From CBDUEF01 sp018063485 (GTDB lineage Bacteria > Pseudomonadota > Alphaproteobacteria > Rhodobacterales > Rhodobacteraceae): a stretch of 30,209 nucleotides of DNA. The notes under the pieces were generated by a model, which saw only the letters and a program-made list of their open reading frames with translations, made no database searches and was not told where the DNA came from. Numbering within the stretch: the stretch's first letter is position 1; every line of letters starts with the position of its first letter. The position numbers and the translations under genes were made by a program. The DNA is taken from contig JBAOID010000014.1 in NCBI GenBank assembly GCA_037045435.1, positions 1 through 30,209 of the forward strand. The letters are read 5' to 3'. Positions 16,412 to 25,024 of this stretch are shown piece by piece.

Positions 16412-18671
16412 ATGAACCCTATTCCAACCAAAGATCAGATCCGCCAATGGATCAGCGAGAATCCCGGCCTTTCGGCCAAGCGCGATATTGCCAAGGCCTT
16501 CGGGCTGAAGGGCGATCAGCGCATTGATCTCAAGCGCCTGCTGGCACAGATGCAGGACGAAGGCGGGATTGAGCGTAAGGCCCGTCATTTCCGCGAGCCG
16601 GGAGCCTTGCCGCCGGTTTCGGTGTTGCTGGTGCTGGCACCCGATGCGGCGGGCGATCTGTTCGCAATTCCGTTGGAAGATGCCGGGGCCGAAGGCCCGC
16701 AAGACAGCCCTCGTATTCTGGTGATGCCGCAAAAGGGCGATCCGGCCTTGGGCGAAGGCGACCGGATTTTGGCGCGGCTGGCCAAGGTTGCGGCTGAAGA
16801 TCACGGCTATGAGGCGCGATTGATCCGGCGCATTGGCTCTAACCCGCTCAAACTGCTGGGGGTGTTTCGCAGCACTGCCGAGGGCGGGCGGATCGTTCCC
16901 ATCGACAAGGGCAATGACAAGGAATGGCGCATTGCCCGCGATTTCACCATGCAGGCCCGCGATGGCGAATTGGTCGAGGCCGAACAGGTTGGCCCCAAGC
17001 GTCTGGGCCTGCCGCAGGCCCGTATCACGGCGCGGCTGGGGGATCCTTCCGGGGCAAGGGCCGTCAGCCTGATTGCCATTCATCAGCACGGTATCCCCGA
17101 CCAATTCCCCGATGCCGTGATTTCCGAAGCCGACAGCGCCGAGCCAGCGCCCTTGGGCACGCGCGAAGACCTGCGCGACATACCCTTGATCACCATCGAC
17201 CCGATTGACGCCCGCGACCGGGATGACGCCTGCTATGCCGAGGCCGATACCGATTCCCACAACATCGGTGGCCATATCATCTGGGTGGCGATTGCCGATG
17301 TGGCGCATTACGTCCGCCCCGGATCGGCGCTGGACCGTGAGGCGAGAAAACGCGGAAACTCCACCTATTTCCCCGACCGTGTGGTGCCGATGCTGCCCGA
17401 TATCCTGTCGGGGGATCTGTGTTCGCTGCATCAGCATGTGGACCGCGCCTGTATGGCCGTGCGTATCCGGCTGGATGCCCATGGCAACAAGATCAGCCAC
17501 CGGTTTGCGCGCGGGCTGATGCGGTCGCAAGGCTCATTGCATTACGCCCAGGTGCAGGACGCGTTTGACGGCAATCCCGATGCGCAAACCGCGCCGCTGC
17601 TCGACCGTGTGATCAAGCCGCTTTACGCCGCCTATGCCGCACTGAAACAGGCAAAGGCTGCGCGGCAACCGCTGGATCTTGATTTGCCCGAGCGCAAGAT
17701 CGTGCTGGACGATGATGGGCGCGTGACTTCGGTGGCATTTCGGGATCGGTTCGATGCGCACAGGCTGATCGAGGAATATATGATCCTCGCCAATGTAGCC
17801 GCAGCCGAGGAATTGGTGCGGCTCAAGCGCCCCTTGCTGTTTCGGGTGCATGAAGAACCCAGCCCGCAAAAGCTGGAGTCGCTGCGCGAGGTGGCCGAGG
17901 CGTCTGGCTTTACGCTGGCCAAGGGGCAGGTCTTGCGAACCGCGCATCTGAACAAACTTCTGGCCCAGTCGCAGGGCACCGATTTTGACGAGCTGATCAA
18001 CATTTCTACCCTGCGTTCAATGACGCAGGCCTATTACAATCCGCAAAACTTCGGGCATTTCGGGCTGGCTTTGCGCAATTACGCGCATTTCACCTCGCCG
18101 ATCCGGCGCTATTCCGATTTGATCGTGCATCGCGCGCTTATTTCCGGCCATGCCTGGGGCGATGACGGGCTGTCGGTTTGGGACATCGAGAACCTCGATG
18201 AAACCGCCAAGCAGGTTTCCGATACCGAACGCCGCTCGATGATGGCCGAGCGCGACACCAACGACCGCTATCTGGCGGCTTTCCTGTCGGATCGGGTGGG
18301 CGATGAATTCACCGGCAGGATTTCAGGCGTGCAACGCTTTGGCCTGTTCGTCAGGTTGGATGAAACCGGGGCAGATGGGTTGATCCCGATCCGCAGTGTT
18401 GGGCGTGAGTATTTCCATTTTGACGCAGATGCACAGCGTTTGATTGGCTCGGAACTCGGGGACCAGCATCGGTATCGGTCAGCGCGTTACCGTGCGTCTG
18501 GCCGAAGCAACGCCCGTAACTGGCGGCATCACGCTTGATCTGTTGCAGATCGAGGGCGCGTCGATGCCCGCAGGTGGACGGGGCGGCAAAAAGGGCAGTG
18601 CGGGTGGCCGCAAACGCGCGGCGGCGGCTGTGAAAGAAGCCAAGCGCAAAGTGATCCGCAAACGGCGATGA
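16412..18671 (+). CDS. rnr: Ribonuclease R, reading frame broken inside the S1 domain
   Basis: RNase R is a processive 3'-5' exoribonuclease. The first frame (to 18538) gives an N-terminal winged-helix region, cold-shock/OB segments, the catalytic RNB domain with D-A-R-D-R-D-D-A near residue 266, and the start of an S1 domain. The normal S1 end and basic Lys/Arg tail continue in the +1 frame (18444-18671: G-T-S-I-G-I-G-Q-R-V-T-V-R…). Removing one base near 18452-18461 (codon 681) joins them into a normal 752-residue protein. As written, translation would add a wrong tail and stop at 18538. The start is the ATG at 16412. The stop overlaps the next gene by four bases. Confidence 0.9.
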
Positions 18672-19909
18672 ACATGCGGGTTTTGATCGCAATCGTGGCG
18701 GCTTTGGCGTTTGTGCCTGCGCTGGCTTTTGCCGACCCGCCCAGTGCCCGCAGCAATGAGGATTTGATCTTGGGCGAACCTACGGGCAATCAAGCGGGCC
18801 TTGCGGCATGGATCATCGGTTTCAGGGGGAGGGCCATTGCTGCGGGCGTTTCGGCCGCCACCTTCGATGCGGCCATGCAGGGCCTGACCTACCTGCCCGA
18901 CGTGGTGCGCAAAGACCGCCATCAGAACGAATTCACCAAGACCATCTGGGACTATCTTGGCTCGGCGGTTTCTGCGGCCCGGATCGCCTCGGGGCAAGCG
19001 GCACTTGCAAAGCACCGTGAGGTGCTGGACCGGATCGAGGCCACCTATGGCGTCGACAAACAGGCAGTTCTGGCAATCTGGGGTCTGGAAAGCGCCTATG
19101 GCGCGGTGCGCGGCGAGATCAACACCATCGAGGCGCTGGCAACGCTTGCCTATGACGGCAGGCGCGGGGCGTTCTTTGAGGGCCAGTTGCTGGCGGCGCT
19201 GCAAATCCTGCAAGCCGGCGACGTTACCCCGACCAATATGCGCGGATCATGGGCCGGTGCGATGGGGCATACGCAATTCATGCCCACCTCGTTCCTGTCG
19301 AGCGCAGTGGATTTCAACGGCGACGGTCGCCGCGATATCTGGTCGGATGATCCGGTTGATGCGCTGGCCTCAACCGCCGCTTACCTTGCAAGAAACGGTT
19401 GGCAGAAAGGCGCGCCCTGGGGTGTCGAAGTGACCCTGCCGCCGGGATTCGATTATACTTTGACCACCGATAAAACCAGGAAATCGGCCGCAGAATGGCA
19501 GGCACTGGGCGTCAAGACCGCTTCCGGGGCGAATTTGCCCGATCATGGCCCCGGTTCGATCCTGTTGCCCGGTGGCGTGCGCGGCGTCGCCTTTCTGATC
19601 TTTCACAATTTTCAAGTGATCGAAACCTATAACTCGGCGGATGCCTATGTCATCGCCGTGGGTCATCTGGGCGACCGGATCATGGGAGCGCCCGACTTTA
19701 CAGCAACATGGCCGCTCGATCTGCGTGCGCTTTCCTTCGAGGAACGGATCGAATTGCAACAACGCCTGACCGCCGCAGGCTTTGATACGCTGGGGATCGA
19801 TGCCAAAATGGGGCCGCGCACGATTGCCGCGATCATGGGCTTTCAACGCGCGGCGGGCCTGACGCCAGATGGATTTCCCAGCCCGGAACTGCTTGCCGCC
19901 TTGCGCTGA
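18668..19909 (+). CDS. MltB-type lytic murein transglycosylase with peptidoglycan-binding domain
   Basis: This 413-residue secreted enzyme cleaves peptidoglycan with 1,6-anhydro ends. It has a signal peptide (about 1-22), an SLT_2 catalytic domain with the catalytic Glu at about residue 141 (W-G-L-E-S-A-Y-G) and the M-G-H-T-Q-F-M-P-T-S-F block, and a C-terminal peptidoglycan_binding_1 domain (about 350-413: R-L-T-A-A-G-F-D-T-L-G-I-D-A-K-M-G-P-R-T). It lacks a lipobox, so it is a soluble periplasmic form. The start overlaps the rnr stop by four bases (ATGA). Confidence 0.95.
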   Translation: MNMRVLIAIVAALAFVPALAFADPPSARSNEDLILGEPTGNQAGLAAWIIGFRGRAIAAGVSAATFDAAMQGLTYLPDVVRKDRHQNEFTKTIWDYLGSAVSAARIASGQAALAKHREVLDRIEATYGVDKQAVLAIWGLESAYGAVRGEINTIEALATLAYDGRRGAFFEGQLLAALQILQAGDVTPTNMRGSWAGAMGHTQFMPTSFLSSAVDFNGDGRRDIWSDDPVDALASTAAYLARNGWQKGAPWGVEVTLPPGFDYTLTTDKTRKSAAEWQALGVKTASGANLPDHGPGSILLPGGVRGVAFLIFHNFQVIETYNSADAYVIAVGHLGDRIMGAPDFTATWPLDLRALSFEERIELQQRLTAAGFDTLGIDAKMGPRTIAAIMGFQRAAGLTPDGFPSPELLAALR

Positions 19910-20008
19910 CGAATGCGGGCCGAGACGTCGCCAGGGTATTTCTGCTTCAGGATGGCTTGCAGCGGTTTCGTCCTTCCCTCGTTCAAGGCAAATCCAGCGG
20001 AAAAGCTC

Positions 20009-20124
20009 TAGAGCGCGTTGCGTCAAATTGAATTCACCTTGCAACCCGAACGCGTTTGCAAGCGCAATCGCTGCCTCGGGTTGAAAGGTGAATACATGTA
20101 TCTGATTGAACGCAACGCGCTCTA
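20009..20124. repeat. 116-bp palindromic (MITE/REP-like) element, copy 1
   Basis: A perfect 15-base inverted terminal repeat, TAGAGCGCGTTGCGT, bounds the element (20009-20023 and 20110-20124). Inside, a second pair of arms (20032-20049 and 20076-20093) matches at 17 of 18 positions and flanks a 26-base loop. The same element occurs inverted at 24250-24365 with about 96% identity. It encodes nothing. The rest of the 409 bases between the transglycosylase and cytochrome c' genes holds nothing else I can support. This is a small non-coding mobile or repetitive element; any transposase lies elsewhere. Confidence 0.9.
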
Positions 20125-20318
20125 ACCATCAGGGATGCGGTTTTCAGGGATCCCTTCACGGTCCGGCCCAGCCCCAATTGCGTCTGCCCTGCGGCGCCCG
20201 TGTGGCCGCTGCTCGCATAACAATCGCGTGATCATATCCGGCTGTGTCAGAAATTGCATAGGGCCGGAGGGAATTGCCTGCTTATATTCGGCTCATAGTG
20301 CCATACAGGAGATAGAAA

Positions 20319-20759
20319 ATGAAATTTACCACCAAAGCCCTTGCCCTGGGTTTCGCCCTTGTTGCGGGCATCGCCTTTGCCGAGACCGAAGCGACCGATC
20401 CCAATGTGATTGCGCGTCAGGACCTGATGAAAACCTTTGGTGGTGCCGCAAAGGCCTTGGGCGAAATGGCCAGCGGCAAGACAGCCTATGACGCCGCCGC
20501 CGCCGCGGCAGCCAAACAGGTGTTGGTTGCGGGGTCGGCGCAAATTGCGGCGAAATTCGAAACCAATTCGGCTGATCCGGCAACAGAAGCCAAGCCAGAG
20601 GTCTGGACCGGTTGGGATGATTTCATCGTCAAAGCAAAAGGATTGGAAACCGCCGCAGCGGCATTGGACGTCAGCAGCATTGAGACAATTGGCGCGGGCA
20701 TGGGAGGCGTCGGTGGTGCCTGCAAGGCCTGCCACACCACTTACCGGATCAAGAAATAA
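20319..20759 (+). CDS. Cytochrome c' (periplasmic, NO-binding type)
   Basis: The 146-residue product has a signal peptide (about 1-21, ending IAFA), an Ala-rich four-helix body and a single heme-binding C-K-A-C-H near the C-terminus (Cys135, Cys138, His139) followed by Y-R. A heme site at the very end of a helical bundle is the hallmark of class II cytochromes c', which bind NO and CO in the periplasm. Length is normal. A strong AGGAG precedes the ATG. It is a single-gene unit with its own terminator candidate, beside the copy-1 repeat. Confidence 0.9.
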   Translation: MKFTTKALALGFALVAGIAFAETEATDPNVIARQDLMKTFGGAAKALGEMASGKTAYDAAAAAAAKQVLVAGSAQIAAKFETNSADPATEAKPEVWTGWDDFIVKAKGLETAAAALDVSSIETIGAGMGGVGGACKACHTTYRIKK

Positions 20760-20769
20760 CCAGACCAGC

Positions 20770-20797
20770 CCCCCCGCCCGTCTGGTGCGGGGGGATT
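20770..20797. terminator. Terminator-like hairpin after cytochrome c'
   Basis: CCCCCCGC (20770-20777) pairs with GCGGGGGG (20787-20794) around a nine-base loop, followed by ATTAATT. It sits between the convergent cytochrome c' and I78 genes and could stop transcription from both sides. The T-tract is short. Confidence 0.6.
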
Positions 20798-20802
20798 AAT
20801 TC

Positions 20803-21090
20803 TCAGCCGCAACTGACGGCTGTGATCGTCTCGCTCTTGTCGATGCTGATATTAAGTCGGCTGGCCGAATAATCTTCCGTCACCGCCATTCCGGGCCGCA
20901 AGAACCGCGTCACGGTTCCAAAGCGCATGGTTTGCAACACCGAAGCCGGCCGCCCGACCAGAGTCTGCAAACTCGTTGCCCCACAGCTATCTGCATCAGG
21001 CGGCACAGGAAGCGGTGCGGGTTCAATACATCCGCTTAACAGCAGAAGAATGGACAAGAGCCCAAGACCGTTGCACGTTCCTTTTTGCAT
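20803..21090 (-). CDS. Lipoprotein with I78 peptidase-inhibitor domain
   Basis: The 95-residue product has a lipoprotein signal with Cys21 in L-S-G-C, then a domain with C-x-x-x-x-L-Q-x-L-V-G-R, R-F-L-R-P-G-x-x-V-T-x-D-Y and a closing R-L-N-I…V-S-C-G. This is the pattern of the I78 (aspergillus elastase inhibitor-like) family, which occurs as small envelope lipoproteins in Proteobacteria. Two Cys outside the lipobox could form a disulphide. An AGGAG precedes the start. Its protease target is unknown. Confidence 0.82.
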   Translation of the reverse strand: MQKGTCNGLGLLSILLLLSGCIEPAPLPVPPDADSCGATSLQTLVGRPASVLQTMRFGTVTRFLRPGMAVTEDYSASRLNISIDKSETITAVSCG

Positions 21091-21319
21091 GTATTTCTCC
21101 TGTTATCCGCAGAACAACGGCAAGATCTGGCCATCATTGTCAACCATGACATTGATCTGCCCACCGTACCACATCTGCCACCAAGCCTGAAACACCGCTC
21201 TATGGCAAGCGCCTGTCAGCGCCAATCGGGGGAGGAATCACCTGATGCTGGTCGTTTCTCGCGTTGCAATTTCCGGGGCGATGGGACAGGTTCATGGGAA
21301 CCAGTCAGGAGGTATTCCC

Positions 21320-22450
21320 ATGCGCACCCGTGCCGCCGTTGCCATCGCCGCAGGCCAACCTTTGCAAATCATGGAGGTCAATCTGGCCGACCCAAAGGAA
21401 GGCGAGGTTCTGGTCGAGATCAAGGCTACCGGCATTTGCCACACCGATGAATTCACCCTGTCGGGGGCCGATCCTGAGGGGCTGTTTCCGGCGATTCTGG
21501 GACATGAAGGCGCGGGCGTGGTGATTGCCGTGGGTCCGGGGGTGAAATCTCTGAAAGTCGGCGATCACGTTATTCCGCTTTACACCCCCGAATGCCGCGA
21601 ATGCCCAAGCTGTCTTAGCCAGAAAACCAATCTGTGCACCGCGATCCGCGCGACTCAGGGCCAAGGCCTGATGCCCGACGGCACCTCGCGGTTTTCGATG
21701 CTTGATGGCACCCCGATCCACCACTACATGGGCTGCTCGACCTTCGCCAACCACACGGTTGTGCCGGAAATCGCGCTGGCCAAAGTGCGCGAAGACGCCC
21801 CGTTTGATAAAATCTGCTACATCGGCTGCGGTGTCACCACCGGCATCGGCGCAGTGCTGAATACCGCCAAGGTCGAGATCGGCGCCAAGGCCGTGGTCTT
21901 TGGTTTGGGCGGCATCGGGTTGAACGTGATTCAGGGCCTGAAAATGGCCGGGGCCGATATGATCATCGGTGTTGATCTGAACAACGACAAAAAGGCCTGG
22001 GGCGAGAAGTTCGGGATGACCCACTTCATCAACCCCAAGGAGATCGAAGGCTCTGTGGTGCAGGCTATCGTTGATCTGACCAAGACGCCGTTTGACAAGA
22101 TCGGCGGCGCGGATTACTCGTTTGACTGCACCGGCAATGTCAAAGTGATGCGTGATGCGCTGGAATGTACCCATCGCGGCTGGGGTCAATCAATCATCAT
22201 CGGCGTGGCACCTGCGGGGGCTGTGATCGAGACGCGGCCGTTCCAACTTGTGACGGGTCGGGTCTGGAAAGGCACGGCCTTTGGCGGCGCGCGCGGGCGC
22301 ACGGATGTGCCGAAGATCGTCGATTGGTATATGGACGGCAAGATCGAGATCGACAGCATGATTACCCATATCCTCAAGCTGGAAGATATCAACAAAGGCT
22401 TTGATCTGATGCATTCTGGCGAGAGCATTCGTTCGGTTGTGGTGTATTGA
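21320..22450 (+). CDS. adhC: S-(hydroxymethyl)glutathione dehydrogenase (class III alcohol dehydrogenase)
   Basis: This zinc enzyme oxidises the formaldehyde-glutathione adduct with NAD+ in formaldehyde detoxification. The 376-residue product has catalytic zinc ligands (I-C-H-T-D and G-H-E-G-A-G), a structural zinc loop with four Cys (about 91-106, E-C-R-E-C-P-S-C…C), and the class III G-C-G-V-T-T-G-I-G and G-L-G-G-I-G motifs of the NAD-binding fold. The ATG at 21320, behind an AGGAGG, is the start; the frame extends upstream to 21245 but that is not conserved-looking. The companion fghA is not adjacent; a ThDP enzyme follows after 61 bases. Confidence 0.95.
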   Translation: MRTRAAVAIAAGQPLQIMEVNLADPKEGEVLVEIKATGICHTDEFTLSGADPEGLFPAILGHEGAGVVIAVGPGVKSLKVGDHVIPLYTPECRECPSCLSQKTNLCTAIRATQGQGLMPDGTSRFSMLDGTPIHHYMGCSTFANHTVVPEIALAKVREDAPFDKICYIGCGVTTGIGAVLNTAKVEIGAKAVVFGLGGIGLNVIQGLKMAGADMIIGVDLNNDKKAWGEKFGMTHFINPKEIEGSVVQAIVDLTKTPFDKIGGADYSFDCTGNVKVMRDALECTHRGWGQSIIIGVAPAGAVIETRPFQLVTGRVWKGTAFGGARGRTDVPKIVDWYMDGKIEIDSMITHILKLEDINKGFDLMHSGESIRSVVVY

Positions 22451-22511
22451 TCAAAAGGAAGTGTGACCGTTTTGGGTCAAAGCGCTCATTCCTGCTGAGT
22501 CGGAGAACAAG

Positions 22512-24062
22512 ATGAACGGCGCGGAATTGCTTGTGAAAACCATGCTCAACTCGGGCGTCGATGTCTGTTTTGCCAATCCGGGCACGTCCGAGATGCATTT
22601 TGTCGCGGCACTGGACGCTCACCCTGAAATGCGTTGCATCCTGTGCCTGTTCGAAGGCGGTGCTTCGGGTGCGGCGGATGGCTATTACCGGATGTCGGGC
22701 AAGGTTGCGGCGACGCTGCTGCATCTTGCCCCCGGTTTCGGCAATGCCTTTGCCAATCTGCACAACGCCCGCAAGGCGCAGGCCGGCGTGGTCAACATCA
22801 TGGGCGAACATGCAAGCTATCATCTGCGCTACGAATCCCCGCTCAAGGGTGAAACCGAGGCAATCAGCCGCGCCGTTTCGCATTGGACACGCGTATCATC
22901 AGATGCGAGGTCAGTGGCCGGCGACGGGGCCGAGGCGATCCGCGCCGCGCGCGGCAAGAATGGCCAGATCGCAACCTTGATCCTGCCCGCCAACACGGCT
23001 TGGGAAGAAGGCACGACACCCGAGATTGCTGCCGAGCCACCGCCCTTGCGTCGTCCGACCGAGGCGCAGTTGCGCGCCGCCGCCGATGCGCTGCAAAAGC
23101 CGGGCGCGGGCCTGTTGGTTGATGATAAGGCCCTGCATGGCCCGCTGGGTGCGCTGGCGCTGCGCATTGCCAAATCAACCGGTTGCCGCCTGCTTGCCCC
23201 CTGTCTTGCTGCCCGCCTGCGTCGTGGGGCGGGGGCTGTCCCCTTTGAGCGCCTTGCCTATGTGGTCGAAGAAAACGTCGCAGTTCTGGCTGGGCTGACC
23301 CATCTGGTGCTCTGCGGCACGCAGGAACCCACCAGCTTTTTCGCTTATCCAGGCAAGCCCAGCCTGCCCGCACCACCGGATTGCCCGATCATGCCGCTCG
23401 CCTCGGTTGATATGGATTACGGATTTGCTTTGGGATGGCTGGCCGACACGCTTGCCCCCGACATGCAGCTTTGCCCTGACGATTTCATCCAGCACGATCA
23501 ACCCGAAGTTGCAACTGGCGCGATGAGCCTTGAAAAGATCGGCCAGTCCTTTGCTGCCCTGCTTCCGCCCGAAGCGATCGTGGTGGATGAGGGCATCACC
23601 TCGTCTCGGTTCTTCGCCGCTCCCAGCATCACCGCCGCTCCGCATGATTGGTTGGCTATCACTGGTGGTTCAATCGGCTTTGGTTTGCCCGCTGCCGTTG
23701 GGGCCGCTGTTGCCTGCCCAGACCGCAAGGTTGTGGTGCTGGAGGGGGACGGTTCGGGCATGTATACGCTGCAATCTTTCTGGACCATGGCCCGTGAAGG
23801 GCTGGATGTGGTGGCGGTGATCTTGTCAAACCGTGGCTATCAAATCCTGCGCGGAGAATTGGCCAATGTTGGTGTGCCATCTGTGGGGCGCAATGCCGTG
23901 CGGATGTTTGATATCGTCGAGCCGGCGCTGGATTGGGTTGCGCTTGCCAAAGGTCACGGGGTGGACGGGATCCGCGTTACCGATGTGGACCAGTTCAACC
24001 GCGCTTTTGCCGGGGGAATGGCGCGAAGAGGGCCGCTGGTGATCGAGGTGATCTGCGCGTGA
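22512..24062 (+). CDS. Thiamine-diphosphate enzyme, acetolactate synthase large-subunit-like
   Basis: The 516-residue product is a two-ThDP-domain enzyme: a PYR domain with the cofactor-activating Glu at about residue 48 (F-E-G-G-A-S-G-A-A-D-G-Y-Y), a central domain, and a PP domain with the ThDP/metal motif G-D-G-S-G (about 412-416) and a downstream S-N. It is shorter than catabolic or anabolic acetolactate synthases and has no regulatory partner gene here, resembling the benzoylformate-decarboxylase-like group often annotated as acetolactate synthase. The true substrate is unknown. It follows adhC in the same direction with a GGAG site, so the two may form an operon. Confidence 0.85.
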   Translation: MNGAELLVKTMLNSGVDVCFANPGTSEMHFVAALDAHPEMRCILCLFEGGASGAADGYYRMSGKVAATLLHLAPGFGNAFANLHNARKAQAGVVNIMGEHASYHLRYESPLKGETEAISRAVSHWTRVSSDARSVAGDGAEAIRAARGKNGQIATLILPANTAWEEGTTPEIAAEPPPLRRPTEAQLRAAADALQKPGAGLLVDDKALHGPLGALALRIAKSTGCRLLAPCLAARLRRGAGAVPFERLAYVVEENVAVLAGLTHLVLCGTQEPTSFFAYPGKPSLPAPPDCPIMPLASVDMDYGFALGWLADTLAPDMQLCPDDFIQHDQPEVATGAMSLEKIGQSFAALLPPEAIVVDEGITSSRFFAAPSITAAPHDWLAITGGSIGFGLPAAVGAAVACPDRKVVVLEGDGSGMYTLQSFWTMAREGLDVVAVILSNRGYQILRGELANVGVPSVGRNAVRMFDIVEPALDWVALAKGHGVDGIRVTDVDQFNRAFAGGMARRGPLVIEVICA

Positions 24063-24249
24063 CGGGCAGGGTCTTGACGTCCGCCCCCGCGCTGACGGAG
24101 ATGTGACTTGATCCGGCACGCGTGAAATCTCCCCTTTCCTTGCAGCATCAGGGATTTATCGCGGCTTTCCAGCAGCAGGATGGGCATGATCTGTGCCAGA
24201 CTCTGGCCCCGCATTGTTTTACAAAGCGGCAGCCAACTGTCTTGCGCTC

Positions 24250-24365
24250 TAGAGCGCGTTGCGTTCAATCAGATACATGTATTCACCTCGCAACCCGAGG
24301 CAGCGATTGCCCTTGCAAACGCGTTCGGGTTGCGAGGTGAATTCAATTTGACACAACGCGCTCTA
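24250..24365. repeat. 116-bp palindromic (MITE/REP-like) element, copy 2, inverted
   Basis: Inverted copy of the element at 20009-20124, about 5 differences in 116 bases. One terminal repeat is perfect to the consensus (24250-24264), the other has one change (24351-24365). Its inner arms pair perfectly here; relative to copy 1 one base pair has changed on both arms (T:A to C:G) and another has gone from mismatch to pair. The outer end supplies the TAG stop of the next gene (24363-24365). The 187 bases before it (24063-24249) hold nothing I can support. Confidence 0.9.
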
Positions 24366-25022
24366 AGGTTCCGCCCATAGACGTAACAGGTTTGATCTTG
24401 TCTTGGTCAGACTGTCGCATAACGTCGATTTGCCGTCTTGGGTATGAATCGTGTCGATGGCCCGGTCCAGATCGAACAGGATTTCGCGCTGATCGGCGCT
24501 GCGGATGAGGCTTTGTGCCCATCCAACCACCGCCAGGCGCTCGCCCCGTGTCACCTCTTCAACCCGGTGCAGGGTGGTCGATGGATAAAGGATCATATCG
24601 CCGGGGTTCAGCTTGATCGCCCGCGCTTCAAAACTGTCCTCGATGATCAGTGCCCCGCCGTCATAGCTGGCGGGTTCGGCCAGAAACAGCGTGAACGACA
24701 GATCAGTTCGTATCCCCTGCATCAAGGCATCGTCCACATGCAGCCCATAGGTCTGCCCCTGCCGATAGCGCGAGAGGATCAATCGGGTCAGTGCTTTTGG
24801 GCGCGCGGCAGAGCGAAACACCGTGTTGCCCGCCAGTGCCGCACCTACCTTGGCCAGCACCGCATCCAGTTCGGGCGAGGGGCTGGCCTGATCATTCGCT
24901 TTCACCGTCACAGCAAAACGCCCGGCCGTCTTGCGTCCGTCATCAAAGGCCAGATCTGCCGCGGCCTCTCGCAGCACCTGTGCTTCCACCGGAGTGATCA
25001 GGTTCTCTATGACCAGCATCAT
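24363..25022 (-). CDS. Fe(II)/2-oxoglutarate PKHD-type hydroxylase, PiuC/YbiX family
   Basis: The 219-residue product has the iron ligands H95-x-D97 (G-L-H-V-D-D) and H152 (T-L-H-R-V) with Arg162 as the likely 2-oxoglutarate ligand, and a G-D-M-I-L-Y-P-S-T-T-L-H-R-V block typical of PiuC/YbiX. These proteins are linked to iron/siderophore uptake and often sit beside a TonB receptor; none is seen here. The end, N-L-L-R-L-W-A-E, is normal for the family, so the protein is complete, although its stop codon is made by the terminal bases of the copy-2 repeat. It follows the next gene with a two-base gap. Confidence 0.9.
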   Translation of the reverse strand: MMLVIENLITPVEAQVLREAAADLAFDDGRKTAGRFAVTVKANDQASPSPELDAVLAKVGAALAGNTVFRSAARPKALTRLILSRYRQGQTYGLHVDDALMQGIRTDLSFTLFLAEPASYDGGALIIEDSFEARAIKLNPGDMILYPSTTLHRVEEVTRGERLAVVGWAQSLIRSADQREILFDLDRAIDTIHTQDGKSTLCDSLTKTRSNLLRLWAEP

Positions 25023-25024
25023 GG

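Noticed and set aside
16346..17530. Long minus-strand frame across rnr
   Set aside because: Antisense shadow of a well-supported RNB domain, rich in His/Gln/Arg as expected for such shadows.
18452..18461. Programmed ribosomal frameshift at GAACTCGGGG
   Set aside because: No stop codon, strong internal ribosome site or downstream structure of known +1 shift sites is visible, and neither gene family is known to use one; an artefact or lesion is more likely.
18444..18671. Separate small gene for the basic Lys/Arg protein after rnr
   Set aside because: Its sequence is the normal end of the RNase R S1 domain and tail, so it is the second half of a broken gene rather than an independent one.
21305..22189. 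294-codon minus-strand frame opposite adhC
   Set aside because: Shadow of a conserved dehydrogenase; no start site or domain.
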